Shown one piece after another: positions 1-5,313 of a DNA stretch of 5,313 bases. Each line of letters starts with the position of its first letter. The first letter of the stretch is position 1. Position numbers and translations under genes: made by a program. Location: contig PKXR01000058.1 in assembly GCA_003133485.1 (NCBI GenBank), positions 1 through 5,313 of the forward strand, given 5' to 3'. A model generated the notes under the pieces. The model saw nothing but the letters and a program-made list of their open reading frames with translations, was not told the DNA's origin and searched no databases. The DNA comes from Candidatus Dormiibacterota bacterium (lineage in GTDB: Bacteria; Chloroflexota; Dormibacteria; UBA8260; Bog-877).

Positions 1-182
1 GGTCCTCGGCCGCGCCGCGTCGCACCGGCGCCACCAGGACGACCCGGACCGCTCGGACACCTCGGAAGACCACCGCTCGCCGCACAGCTCGCGCGGCCGC
101 GGCTCCCAAGGCTGCCCGTCGCCCGGCGAAGCGTCGCGGCCGGGTGACTCTCGCCGGAGCCGGAGGTTCCGGCACCGCCTGA
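1..182 (+). CDS. C-terminal end of an unidentified protein with a basic Ala/Arg/Thr/Pro-rich tail (5' end outside window)
   Basis: The frame starting at base 3 is open from the window edge to a TGA at 180-182 and gives 59 residues. About 17 are Arg or Lys and none is acidic; Ala, Thr and Pro make up much of the rest. Short patches such as AAAAPKAARRPAKRRGR resemble the disordered nucleic-acid-binding tails of actinobacterial HU-type or histone H1-like proteins, and also tails found on various RNA- or DNA-binding proteins. The last ten residues become Gly-rich and neutral. The two other plus frames also stay open for part of the stretch, as is common in GC-rich DNA, but their products look less protein-like. 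A strong terminator 30 nt after the stop supports a gene ending here on this strand. No catalytic or folded domain is visible, so I assign no function. I am fairly sure of the frame and unsure of identity. Confidence 0.6.
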   Translation, partial: SSAAPRRTGATRTTRTARTPRKTTARRTARAAAAPKAARRPAKRRGRVTLAGAGGSGTA

Positions 183-211
183 CCACGCTAACCCTCTGAG
201 GTTTATCTGTG

Positions 212-246
212 GAGGAGCGGGCCACTTGGTCCGCTCCTCTCTTTCT
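212..246 (+). terminator. Rho-independent terminator of the leftmost gene
   Basis: A 12-bp stem (left arm 212-223, GAGGAGCGGGCC; right arm 228-239, GGTCCGCTCCTC) has one G-U wobble and a four-base ACTT loop. The U-rich run TCTTTCT (240-246) follows directly. It lies 30 nt after the stop of the partial gene and 19 nt before the end of the converging threonine aldolase gene. Read on the minus strand, the hairpin is followed by CACAGATAAAC rather than a T-run. It is therefore a clear terminator for plus-strand transcription and at most a weaker one for the opposing operon. Confidence 0.88.
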
Positions 247-264
247 ATCCCAACGCCGCTTTGG

Positions 265-1299
265 TCAGGCCGAGAAGACCCGGCGCAGCCGTTCCCCCGC
301 CATCACGATGTCCTCCGTGCTCACGTCGAGGTGAGTCACGCAGCGCACGGTGTGTGAGGTAAAAGGCACCGTGAGCACCCCTGCACGCTGGGCGCGTTCC
401 ACAATCACGTTGGCGTCTTCGGCGGTCTCCAGCAGGACGATGTTGGTCTGCACCGACGGGAGGTCGACATGCAGCCCGGGCGTGGACTGGAGCGCCTCGG
501 CGAGATGCCGCGCCTTGCGGTGATCGTCCGGGAGGCGATCGAGATTGTGGTCGAGGGCGAAGAGCCCGGCGGCAGCTAGGATGCCCACCTGACGCATTCC
601 CCCGCCTAGGCGCTTGCGCCAGATATGAGCGCGGGTCCGGGCTACGGCGGATCCCACCCAGAGGGTGCCGGACGGACAACCCAGCCCTTTGGAGAGGGAG
701 AAGGTCAAAGACTCGACGCAACTCGAGAACTCGGTCATGGGCACGTCCAGACTGGCTGCGGCGTTAGCGAGGCGGGCACCGTCGAGGTGCACCACCAGGC
801 CCATGCGGTGGGCCACGTCGGTGGAACGACGCAATTCATCGATCGGAACCACCGTACCACCCCTTCGGTTGTGGCTCTGCTCCAAGCAGAGCAGCGCCGT
901 GCGCGGCTCGTGGTCGCGGTCTCCCAGCCGCTGCAGCGACTCAAGTTGCTCGGGTGAAGGACAGCCGGCGGACGGTGCATCAAAGGTACGCAGCTGGACG
1001 CCAGCGATCATCGAGGTCCCGGCTAGCTCATAGTTGAGGATGTGTGATTCGGAATCGACCAGCACCTCTTCACCGGGGCCGGTGGCGCTGGCCACGCCGA
1101 TCAGGTTGGCCATGGTCCCGCTGGGACAGAACAGCGCCGTCTCCTTGCCCAGCATGCTGGCGACCCGCTCCTCCAATCGCTGCACGGTGGGGTCCTCGCC
1201 AAAGACGTCGTCGCCCACTTCCGCGCGGGCGATAGCTTGACGCATCGCCTCGGACGGACGGGTCACGGTGTCGCTGCGCAGATCAATCACGGTGGCCAT
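265..1299 (-). CDS. ltaE: Low-specificity L-threonine aldolase (PLP-dependent)
   Basis: This 344-residue protein should cleave L-threonine and L-allo-threonine to glycine and acetaldehyde in the cytoplasm, using pyridoxal phosphate (fold type I, GLY1/LtaE family). Family signatures seen in order are: N-terminal IDLRSDTVTRP (5-15); GDDVFGEDPTV (29-39); CPSGTMAN near the cofactor phosphate (58-65); His86 in the SESH segment, matching the active-site His; HLDGAR with Asp173 and Arg176 (171-176); SLSKGLGCPSG with Lys204 as the Schiff-base lysine (201-211); GGGMRQVG (232-239); and RCVTHLDV (319-326), with the Arg expected to hold the substrate carboxylate. The length is normal for the family. The frame is open further upstream, to 1521, but that extension overlaps the preceding gene and has no family resemblance. 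ATG at 1299, just before the conserved IDLRSDT, is the right start. No strong Shine-Dalgarno is visible. The start lies 40 nt after the cyclase stop, which suggests read-through from that gene. Confidence 0.95.
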   Translation of the reverse strand: MATVIDLRSDTVTRPSEAMRQAIARAEVGDDVFGEDPTVQRLEERVASMLGKETALFCPSGTMANLIGVASATGPGEEVLVDSESHILNYELAGTSMIAGVQLRTFDAPSAGCPSPEQLESLQRLGDRDHEPRTALLCLEQSHNRRGGTVVPIDELRRSTDVAHRMGLVVHLDGARLANAAASLDVPMTEFSSCVESLTFSLSKGLGCPSGTLWVGSAVARTRAHIWRKRLGGGMRQVGILAAAGLFALDHNLDRLPDDHRKARHLAEALQSTPGLHVDLPSVQTNIVLLETAEDANVIVERAQRAGVLTVPFTSHTVRCVTHLDVSTEDIVMAGERLRRVFSA

Positions 1300-1339
1300 G
1301 GTTCGCGGCCCATCGTAGGGGCTCGATCCTAGGTCCCGT

Positions 1340-3478
1340 TCAGGTGCTGACCGGCTCTCCCGCCGTAGCCGCGAGGTCAAGGAATTCGACGCAGTTACGA
1401 CCGTTGCGTTTGGCGGCATACAGCGCGCGGTCGGCCAGGTCCAGCAGATTACGAGCTCCTTTTGATCCGTCGGGGAACGTGACTCCCCCGATGCTGACCG
1501 TGATACGAACCTCGGCACCATCGTCCAGCATCACCGCCATCTCCTCCACCGCCGACCGAATCTTGTCGGCGACCACCTCTGCGTCGTCGCGCGCGGTGTT
1601 GGCCATCACCACCACAAACTCCTCGCCTCCGTAACGGGCAGCCAGGTCGGATTTGCGAATGGTGTCCACCATGAGACTGGCGAACTCGCGCAGCAGGCGG
1701 TCTCCGGCGGGATGTCCATGGGAGTCGTTGACCGCCTTGAAATGGTCCAGGTCGAGCATCAAGACCGAGAGCGGTGAACTGGCCCGCTCGGCCACGTTCA
1801 CCTGCTGGTCGAGATATCCCACCAAGAATCGGTAGTTGTACAACCCGGTCATCTCGTCAGTGGTGGCCTCCCGCTGCGTCACCGCCAGGCGCGTGCTCTT
1901 CTCGACGGCGACCACGATCTGGTCAGCGACCCCACGGCAGAGCGTGTAGTCCTCTTCGATGTAGGGCTTGTGCTTGTTGCCCACGACTAGGAGTCCTAGG
2001 TCGTGATCCTCGGTGCGCATCGGTTCAGCCAAACAGTCCCTGAGGCCCATCTGCTCCTCGAGGGTGCCGCGCTCCTCGGGACTGAGGTGGGTGCGGACTA
2101 AAAAGCGGGGTTCGCGGATGAGCGATCCGATGATCCCGTTGGCGCTCTGCAGCTCGGCCCAGGTGGGGGCCGGCTCCGGCACGCCGGTGGCAAGCAGAAG
2201 CCCCCGGGGCATCTGCGCCTGCGGCCGGAACAAGATCATGGCAACGTCGGCGCCCAGGAGGTCTACCAGGCTCCGCAATACCTGGTCGAGCGCCTGCTCG
2301 AGCGGCGCGCTACCGGTGAGTGTGGAGGCGATCACCGTGCGCCCGGTCGCGATCAGGAGCTGGCGGCGGAGTTGCTTGCGCACAAGCTCGAAGTTGGCCG
2401 CGAGACGGGTGATCTCCTCTGCCCCGCCTTCGACGGTGACCGGCGCCGCATAGGCGTCCAGACCGAGGCGTTGCACCGCGATGTCGAGCCGGCGCAAGGG
2501 ACGGTTGAGGAAGTGCTCCACGAGGAGGAAAACCACCACCATGCCCAACAACAGCACGCCGGCCACGGCCAGGGCCAGTGGGAGCGCCAGGTCGGCCACG
2601 GTAACGCCGACTCCGTCCCCGGACTCCAGCACCAGGAGGGTGGCGATCGGTTGGCCACTGGCGGAGCGAAGTTGTTGCTCGGCAACCGCGAACTGAGTCC
2701 CATGCACCGAGGCGTGGCCGGCGCGGCCCTCGCCCTGCAGGGCTGCGCGCACAGAGCCTGGTAACTCCGCCCCGGCCGGGTATTCGGTCCCACCGACGCG
2801 AGCGGGCATGGCCAGCTTCACCCCCAACAGGATCGCGGTGGTGGAGTGGAGCCCAGCGGTGTCCACAATCTGCTGGGCATATTTCAGGACGCCGGACCCG
2901 ACCGGGGTCAGGGCGAAGACCCGACCCACCTTGGTGCCTCCCGCGGTGACGGGGGCGACCCCCGCCCCAAACAGCTGGCCGAAACCGCCCCTGATGAAGA
3001 AGCCGCCCTTTCCCGGGTCTCCGCAGCCGGGCGCGCCGGCGGTCGTCCCGGCGACCGCGTAGCCGCCGTTGGGCAGGGCAGGGGAGGTGACGGGGGCCCG
3101 GGCGAGAACCTGTCCACTGGTACCCACGAAGACCAGGACCTGCCCGGGACTGGCATCGGTGACCGCGGCCTTGGCGATGGTGGCAAGGCTCGACGCGCCT
3201 AGGGCATACGCCTTGGCAGTGGTCGGAAGGCTCGCTACCTCACAGGCGAACCGCTCCGAGGCGCTGGCGGTTTGCAACCGGAGAACGCTTTCGGCCAGTC
3301 GAGCGGCACCCAGCGCGGCCTGCGCCGCCTGCTGGGAGTGCGCCTGCTGGGTTTCGACCCAGGCCACCGCTCCGGCCACAACAGCGGTCGCCAGCCCTAC
3401 CGCCACCAGCACCAGGGCGAAGTGGGCGGTGAAGGACTTTCGGCGAACGCCTCGACGCGCTGGGGGTTGGTTGGCCAA
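1340..3478 (-). CDS. Membrane-bound diguanylate cyclase: extracellular sensor-HAMP-GAF-GGDEF
   Basis: This 712-residue protein should condense two GTP into c-di-GMP at the inner face of the membrane under control of two sensory modules. A basic N-terminus is followed by a membrane helix (about 18-40), an extracellular region of about 255 residues (41-296), a second helix (about 297-320), a HAMP linker (about 321-375; NRPLRRL and the GGAEEITRLA segment), a GAF domain (about 380-530) and a GGDEF domain (about 535-700). The catalytic signature is RYGGEEF (615-621), in the active GGEEF form. Upstream is DLDHFKAVNDSHGHPAGD (576-593), with the metal-binding Asp and the Asn and Asp for GTP. RKSD (608-611) lies exactly five residues before GGEEF, so the product-inhibition I-site is intact. 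There is no EAL or HD-GYP domain. The extracellular part has two strand-rich segments (about 112-195 and 213-288) that suggest a double Cache fold; this is inferred. The start is TTG, with AGGA eight nt upstream and an in-frame TGA just before it. The ligand is unknown. Confidence 0.95.
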   Translation of the reverse strand: MANQPPARRGVRRKSFTAHFALVLVAVGLATAVVAGAVAWVETQQAHSQQAAQAALGAARLAESVLRLQTASASERFACEVASLPTTAKAYALGASSLATIAKAAVTDASPGQVLVFVGTSGQVLARAPVTSPALPNGGYAVAGTTAGAPGCGDPGKGGFFIRGGFGQLFGAGVAPVTAGGTKVGRVFALTPVGSGVLKYAQQIVDTAGLHSTTAILLGVKLAMPARVGGTEYPAGAELPGSVRAALQGEGRAGHASVHGTQFAVAEQQLRSASGQPIATLLVLESGDGVGVTVADLALPLALAVAGVLLLGMVVVFLLVEHFLNRPLRRLDIAVQRLGLDAYAAPVTVEGGAEEITRLAANFELVRKQLRRQLLIATGRTVIASTLTGSAPLEQALDQVLRSLVDLLGADVAMILFRPQAQMPRGLLLATGVPEPAPTWAELQSANGIIGSLIREPRFLVRTHLSPEERGTLEEQMGLRDCLAEPMRTEDHDLGLLVVGNKHKPYIEEDYTLCRGVADQIVVAVEKSTRLAVTQREATTDEMTGLYNYRFLVGYLDQQVNVAERASSPLSVLMLDLDHFKAVNDSHGHPAGDRLLREFASLMVDTIRKSDLAARYGGEEFVVVMANTARDDAEVVADKIRSAVEEMAVMLDDGAEVRITVSIGGVTFPDGSKGARNLLDLADRALYAAKRNGRNCVEFLDLAATAGEPVST

Positions 3479-3486
3479 TCTGCATG

Positions 3487-3490
3487 TCCT
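3487..3490 (-). promoter_or_regulatory. Ribosome binding site that sets the TTG start of the cyclase
   Basis: On the minus strand AGGA (forward TCCT) lies eight nt before the TTG at 3478-3476. An in-frame TGA lies five codons before the TTG, so no longer version of the protein is possible. The ATG at 3485-3483 is in another frame. Together these fix the unusual TTG start. Confidence 0.65.
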
Positions 3491-3724
3491 GCCTGGTCAG
3501 ATGAAGTGGCTGTGCCAATTGCCTTGGTGGTTCTTCGCCTCGGGCGCAGGTGAGTTGAGAACTCCGAGACCATCGTCAGGCACCAGCCCTATGATGTCTC
3601 CCACCGTGGCCGTCCAGATCCAGGCCTTGGGTCCAAGCCGGTAGCGAATGAGTGACACCGGCCTTACGTTCCGATGACGCGTGGGCCGGACCGGCAACGG
3701 CAACTGGTGGCCGCCGTTTGTGTT

Positions 3725-3728
3725 GAGG
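3725..3728 (+). promoter_or_regulatory. Ribosome binding site for the GTG-started duplicated-domain protein
   Basis: GAGG ends ten nt before the GTG at 3739. An in-frame TGA at 3730-3732 means that GTG is the first usable start. Conserved-looking beta-strand sequence begins directly after it (VVLSFLDG), which supports this start over any internal one. Confidence 0.6.
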
Positions 3729-3738
3729 TTGACGTCCT

Positions 3739-4353
3739 GTGCTGGAAGTAGTCTTGTCCTTCTTGGACGGCGAGGTCCTCTACGGAGAGTTGCCTCTGCT
3801 GCACATGGACGACCCCTTCGTAGACCTCGACCTGCACACCTTGGACGGCAACGCCCGCCAAGCCCTGGTTCCGGTCAGTGGATTGCGCCAGATCGACCTG
3901 ATCAAGGTCGCCCAGCCGGACGATGAGGTCGACTTGAAGCAGTTGGCCCGAGTCGCGCTGCACTTCATTGATGGTCAGGTGCTGCGGGCCCACGTGGTGA
4001 CTCCGGCCTCTCTGCAAAGGTTCGGCTCCGTCTGGGACATCATCGACGCCAAGAGCCGAGAGCACAAGATCTGCGCCATCCCCTATACCGCCCTCAAGGG
4101 TGCCTTCTACGTGCGGCGCTGGGACACCCGTCCGCCCCTCGAACGCTCCAGCTCAGTAGCCTCGGGCCAGTCGAGCCAACAGCGGCGGTTGGCCGAGATC
4201 CAGTCGAGGCGCAACCGGGCTGGGATGAGCCGGCGGCTGCCCCGCTCCGGGGGCGGGCTGCTTGACCGGGTTGACTCCGAGGGCGGATCTCCGCCGAAGC
4301 GGCGGCGGTCACCCAGCCGCCCAGCCCAGCCACCCACGGACCCCGGCGCCTGA
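3739..4353 (+). CDS. Unknown-function protein with two tandem FxDGxVL-type beta domains and a basic disordered tail
   Basis: I do not recognise a named family for this 204-residue protein. It has no signal peptide or membrane helix and is probably cytoplasmic. Residues 3-55 and 71-126 read as two diverged copies of one unit. Each begins with a strand carrying FxDGxVL (FLDGEVL at 8-14, FIDGQVL at 76-82). Each ends with a strand plus the pattern (V/I)Pxx(G/A)L(R/K) (VPVSGLR at 44-50, IPYTALK at 114-120). Between the paired anchors are 29 residues in copy one and 31 in copy two. The shape suggests small SH3-like or PilZ-like barrels, but the RxxxR and (D/N)xSxxG c-di-GMP motifs of PilZ are not visible. 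Residues 130 to 204 are Arg/Ser/Pro/Gly-rich and predicted disordered. The stop overlaps the epimerase start (TGATG), so the two are probably translated together. Existence of the gene is well supported by its start context, coupling and internal homology; function is unknown. Confidence 0.85.
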   Translation: MLEVVLSFLDGEVLYGELPLLHMDDPFVDLDLHTLDGNARQALVPVSGLRQIDLIKVAQPDDEVDLKQLARVALHFIDGQVLRAHVVTPASLQRFGSVWDIIDAKSREHKICAIPYTALKGAFYVRRWDTRPPLERSSSVASGQSSQQRRLAEIQSRRNRAGMSRRLPRSGGGLLDRVDSEGGSPPKRRRSPSRPAQPPTDPGA

Positions 4354-5303
4354 TGCGGGTGGTGGTCACCGGCGGGGCGGGGTTCATCGGCAGCCATCTC
4401 GCCGACCGGCTTCTGCGCGAGGGCCATCAAGTGGCCGTGATCGATGACCTCAGCAGCGGCCGCCGAGACCAGGTCAGCGATCAGGCCCGCTTCTACGAAT
4501 TGAGCGTCGCCAGCGACTGGGTGGGCCGGGTGATCGCCAGAGAGCGCCCGGAGGTGATCTTCCACCTGGCAGCCCAGATCGATGTCCGCAAGTCCGTGAG
4601 CGACCCCCTGCACGACGCCGGGGTCAACGTCATGGGGACGGTCCAGCTGCTGCGCGCCGCTGCCCAAGCCCGGGTCGGTCGCTTCGTATTCATGTCCTCC
4701 GGCGGGGCCGTCTACGGGGACACGGAGGTCGTCCCCACCCCGGAGTCGCATCCCCTGCGGCCGGCGTCGCCCTACGGCGCTTCCAAAGCCGCCGGTGAAG
4801 CGTACCTGACGGCCTTTGCCACCTCGTTCGGGCTGGAGACTGCGGTCCTGCGACCGGGCAATGTCTACGGCCCGCGGCAGGACCCCCGTGGCGAGGCGGG
4901 GGTGATCGCCATCTTCACCGGCCAGCTGTTAGCCGACCAGGCGCCCGTGATCAATGGGGACGGTCTGCAGACCCGTGACTACGTCTTCATCGAGGATCTG
5001 GTGGACGCTGCCCTTCGGCTACTCCAGGGACCTGTCGGGGAGTACAACATCGGCACCGGCCGCGAGACGAGTGTCGTCACAGTGGCGGAGGAGTTGGGCC
5101 GGGCCGTCTCAGCGCTACGACCTAGAAATGGCCTGGCGCCCGCCCCGCTCTATGGCCCCCCGCGGGACGGCGAGCAGCGGCGGAGCTGCTTGGATTGCTC
5201 ACTGGCGGGCTCCCGCCTGGGCTGGACCGCGAAGGTCGCGCTGCCCGAGGGGCTCCGGAGCACGGTCGCCTACTTTGCGGAGCGCGGGCCTGGCTACTTG
5301 TAG
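4353..5303 (+). CDS. NAD-dependent sugar-nucleotide epimerase/dehydratase, UDP-glucose 4-epimerase-like (extended SDR)
   Basis: This 316-residue cytoplasmic enzyme should act on a nucleotide-diphosphate sugar using tightly bound NAD, most likely as a UDP-hexose 4-epimerase. Residues 3-15 carry the Rossmann motif VVVTGGAGFIGSH. Asp31-Asp32 end the second strand and bind the adenosine ribose, as in NAD-preferring members. FHLAAQIDVRKSV (70-82) follows. The catalytic triad is Ser115/Ser116 in SSGGAVYG, with Tyr141 and Lys145 in SPYGASK. LRPGNVYGPRQDP (166-178), NGDGLQTRDYVFIEDLVDA (201-219) and YNIGTG (231-236) complete the extended-SDR pattern. The C-terminal LGW motif (289-291) is also normal. 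At 316 residues it is shorter than E. coli GalE (338) and typical of the compact bacterial and archaeal GalE-like group. The start overlaps the preceding stop, and no independent Shine-Dalgarno is obvious. UDP-glucuronate or GlcNAc epimerases and related dehydratases share these motifs, so the substrate is not certain. Confidence 0.94.
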   Translation: MRVVVTGGAGFIGSHLADRLLREGHQVAVIDDLSSGRRDQVSDQARFYELSVASDWVGRVIARERPEVIFHLAAQIDVRKSVSDPLHDAGVNVMGTVQLLRAAAQARVGRFVFMSSGGAVYGDTEVVPTPESHPLRPASPYGASKAAGEAYLTAFATSFGLETAVLRPGNVYGPRQDPRGEAGVIAIFTGQLLADQAPVINGDGLQTRDYVFIEDLVDAALRLLQGPVGEYNIGTGRETSVVTVAEELGRAVSALRPRNGLAPAPLYGPPRDGEQRRSCLDCSLAGSRLGWTAKVALPEGLRSTVAYFAERGPGYL

Positions 5304-5313
5304 CGGAAGGTGA
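5304..5313 (+). promoter_or_regulatory. Probable ribosome binding site for the next gene in the operon
   Basis: The last ten bases, CGGAAGGTGA, begin right after the epimerase stop. AGGTGA (5308-5313) matches the anti-Shine-Dalgarno complement exactly. A start codon would be expected within about ten bases past the window edge, giving a tightly linked third gene on the plus strand. A GTG at 5310-5312 is also present but overlaps this site and is less likely to be the start. Confidence 0.5.

Larger units (their letters stand above)
3479..3738. promoter_or_regulatory. Divergent intergenic region with presumed promoters for both operons
   Basis: This 260-bp gap separates the head-to-head starts of the cyclase (minus) and the duplicated-domain protein (plus), so both promoters should lie here or within the flanking 5' ends. 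I found no convincing paired -35/-10 boxes on either strand. A short inverted repeat, CTTGG-GT-CCAAG (3626-3637), sits near the middle and could be an operator or chance. A 53-codon minus-strand reading frame (3658 to 3497) lies inside the region and is treated as a possible small gene in the findings. The presence of promoters is inferred from gene layout, not from motifs. Confidence 0.4.

Noticed and set aside
245..721. 158-codon minus-strand frame inside the aldolase gene
   Set aside because: It is out of frame with the aldolase, whose catalytic motifs are intact; the product is Arg/Pro-rich shadow sequence.
1300..1521. N-terminal extension of the threonine aldolase by 74 residues
   Set aside because: It overlaps the end of the cyclase gene, lacks family similarity, and the conserved IDLRSDTV motif lies right after the ATG at 1299.
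3590..3595. TATGAT as a -10 promoter box for the plus-strand operon
   Set aside because: The sequence is a good -10 match, but the only TTGAGA nearby (3555-3560) is 29 bp upstream, too far, and the leader would be over 140 nt.
3069..3644. 191-codon plus-strand open frame
   Set aside because: It runs antisense to the cyclase N-terminus and sensor, which have clear membrane helices, and it shows no domain of its own.
3664..4065. 133-codon minus-strand frame opposite the duplicated-domain gene
   Set aside because: The plus strand here shows an internal repeat, a plausible start and operon coupling; the antisense product has only mirrored low-complexity sequence.
3739..4130. PilZ c-di-GMP receptor domain
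   Set aside because: Attractive next to a cyclase, but the RxxxR and (D/N)xSxxG ligand motifs are absent from both repeat units.
4291..4305. CCGCC-GAAGC-GGCGG hairpin before the epimerase
   Set aside because: It lies inside coding sequence with no U-run; such arms are frequent in GC-rich genes.
4107..4751. 214-codon minus-strand open frame
   Set aside because: It lies antisense to the 3' half of the duplicated-domain gene and to the well-supported epimerase motifs; it is a high-GC shadow frame with no recognisable domain.

Overview
The window is high-GC DNA with tightly packed genes, strong G/C preference at third codon positions, GTG and TTG start codons and Arg/Ala-rich proteins. This suits a high-GC Gram-positive (Actinomycetota-like) chromosome. 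The lineage is an inference from composition and gene style, and I cannot name a genus. I see no mobile element, CRISPR array, tRNA, rRNA or phage signature.

Layout, left to right. (1) Bases 1-182 hold the last 59 codons of a plus-strand gene that encodes an Ala/Arg/Thr/Pro-rich, strongly basic tail. A strong hairpin terminator at 212-246 closes it. (2) Two minus-strand genes converge on that terminator. The upstream one (3478 to 1340) is a 712-residue membrane-bound diguanylate cyclase with an extracellular sensor, HAMP, GAF and GGDEF domains. It is followed 40 nt later by a PLP-dependent low-specificity L-threonine aldolase (1299 to 265), and the two are probably co-transcribed. (3) A 260-bp divergent intergenic region (3479-3738) should carry the promoters for both directions. 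(4) Two plus-strand genes follow. The first is a 204-residue protein of unknown function (3739-4353) whose N-terminal two-thirds looks like two diverged copies of one small beta-rich domain, followed by a basic disordered tail. It overlaps by one base (TGATG) an NAD-dependent sugar-nucleotide epimerase of the extended SDR family (4353-5303). The window ends on a good ribosome binding site, so the plus-strand operon probably continues.

How they may work together: the cyclase would turn an extracellular or membrane signal into c-di-GMP. The epimerase would supply a sugar nucleotide for surface polysaccharide or glycoconjugate. c-di-GMP often controls such polymers, so the head-to-head arrangement is suggestive, but nothing in the sequence proves a link. 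The least described element is the duplicated-domain protein translationally coupled to the epimerase. Most of the rest is ordinary chromosomal content.
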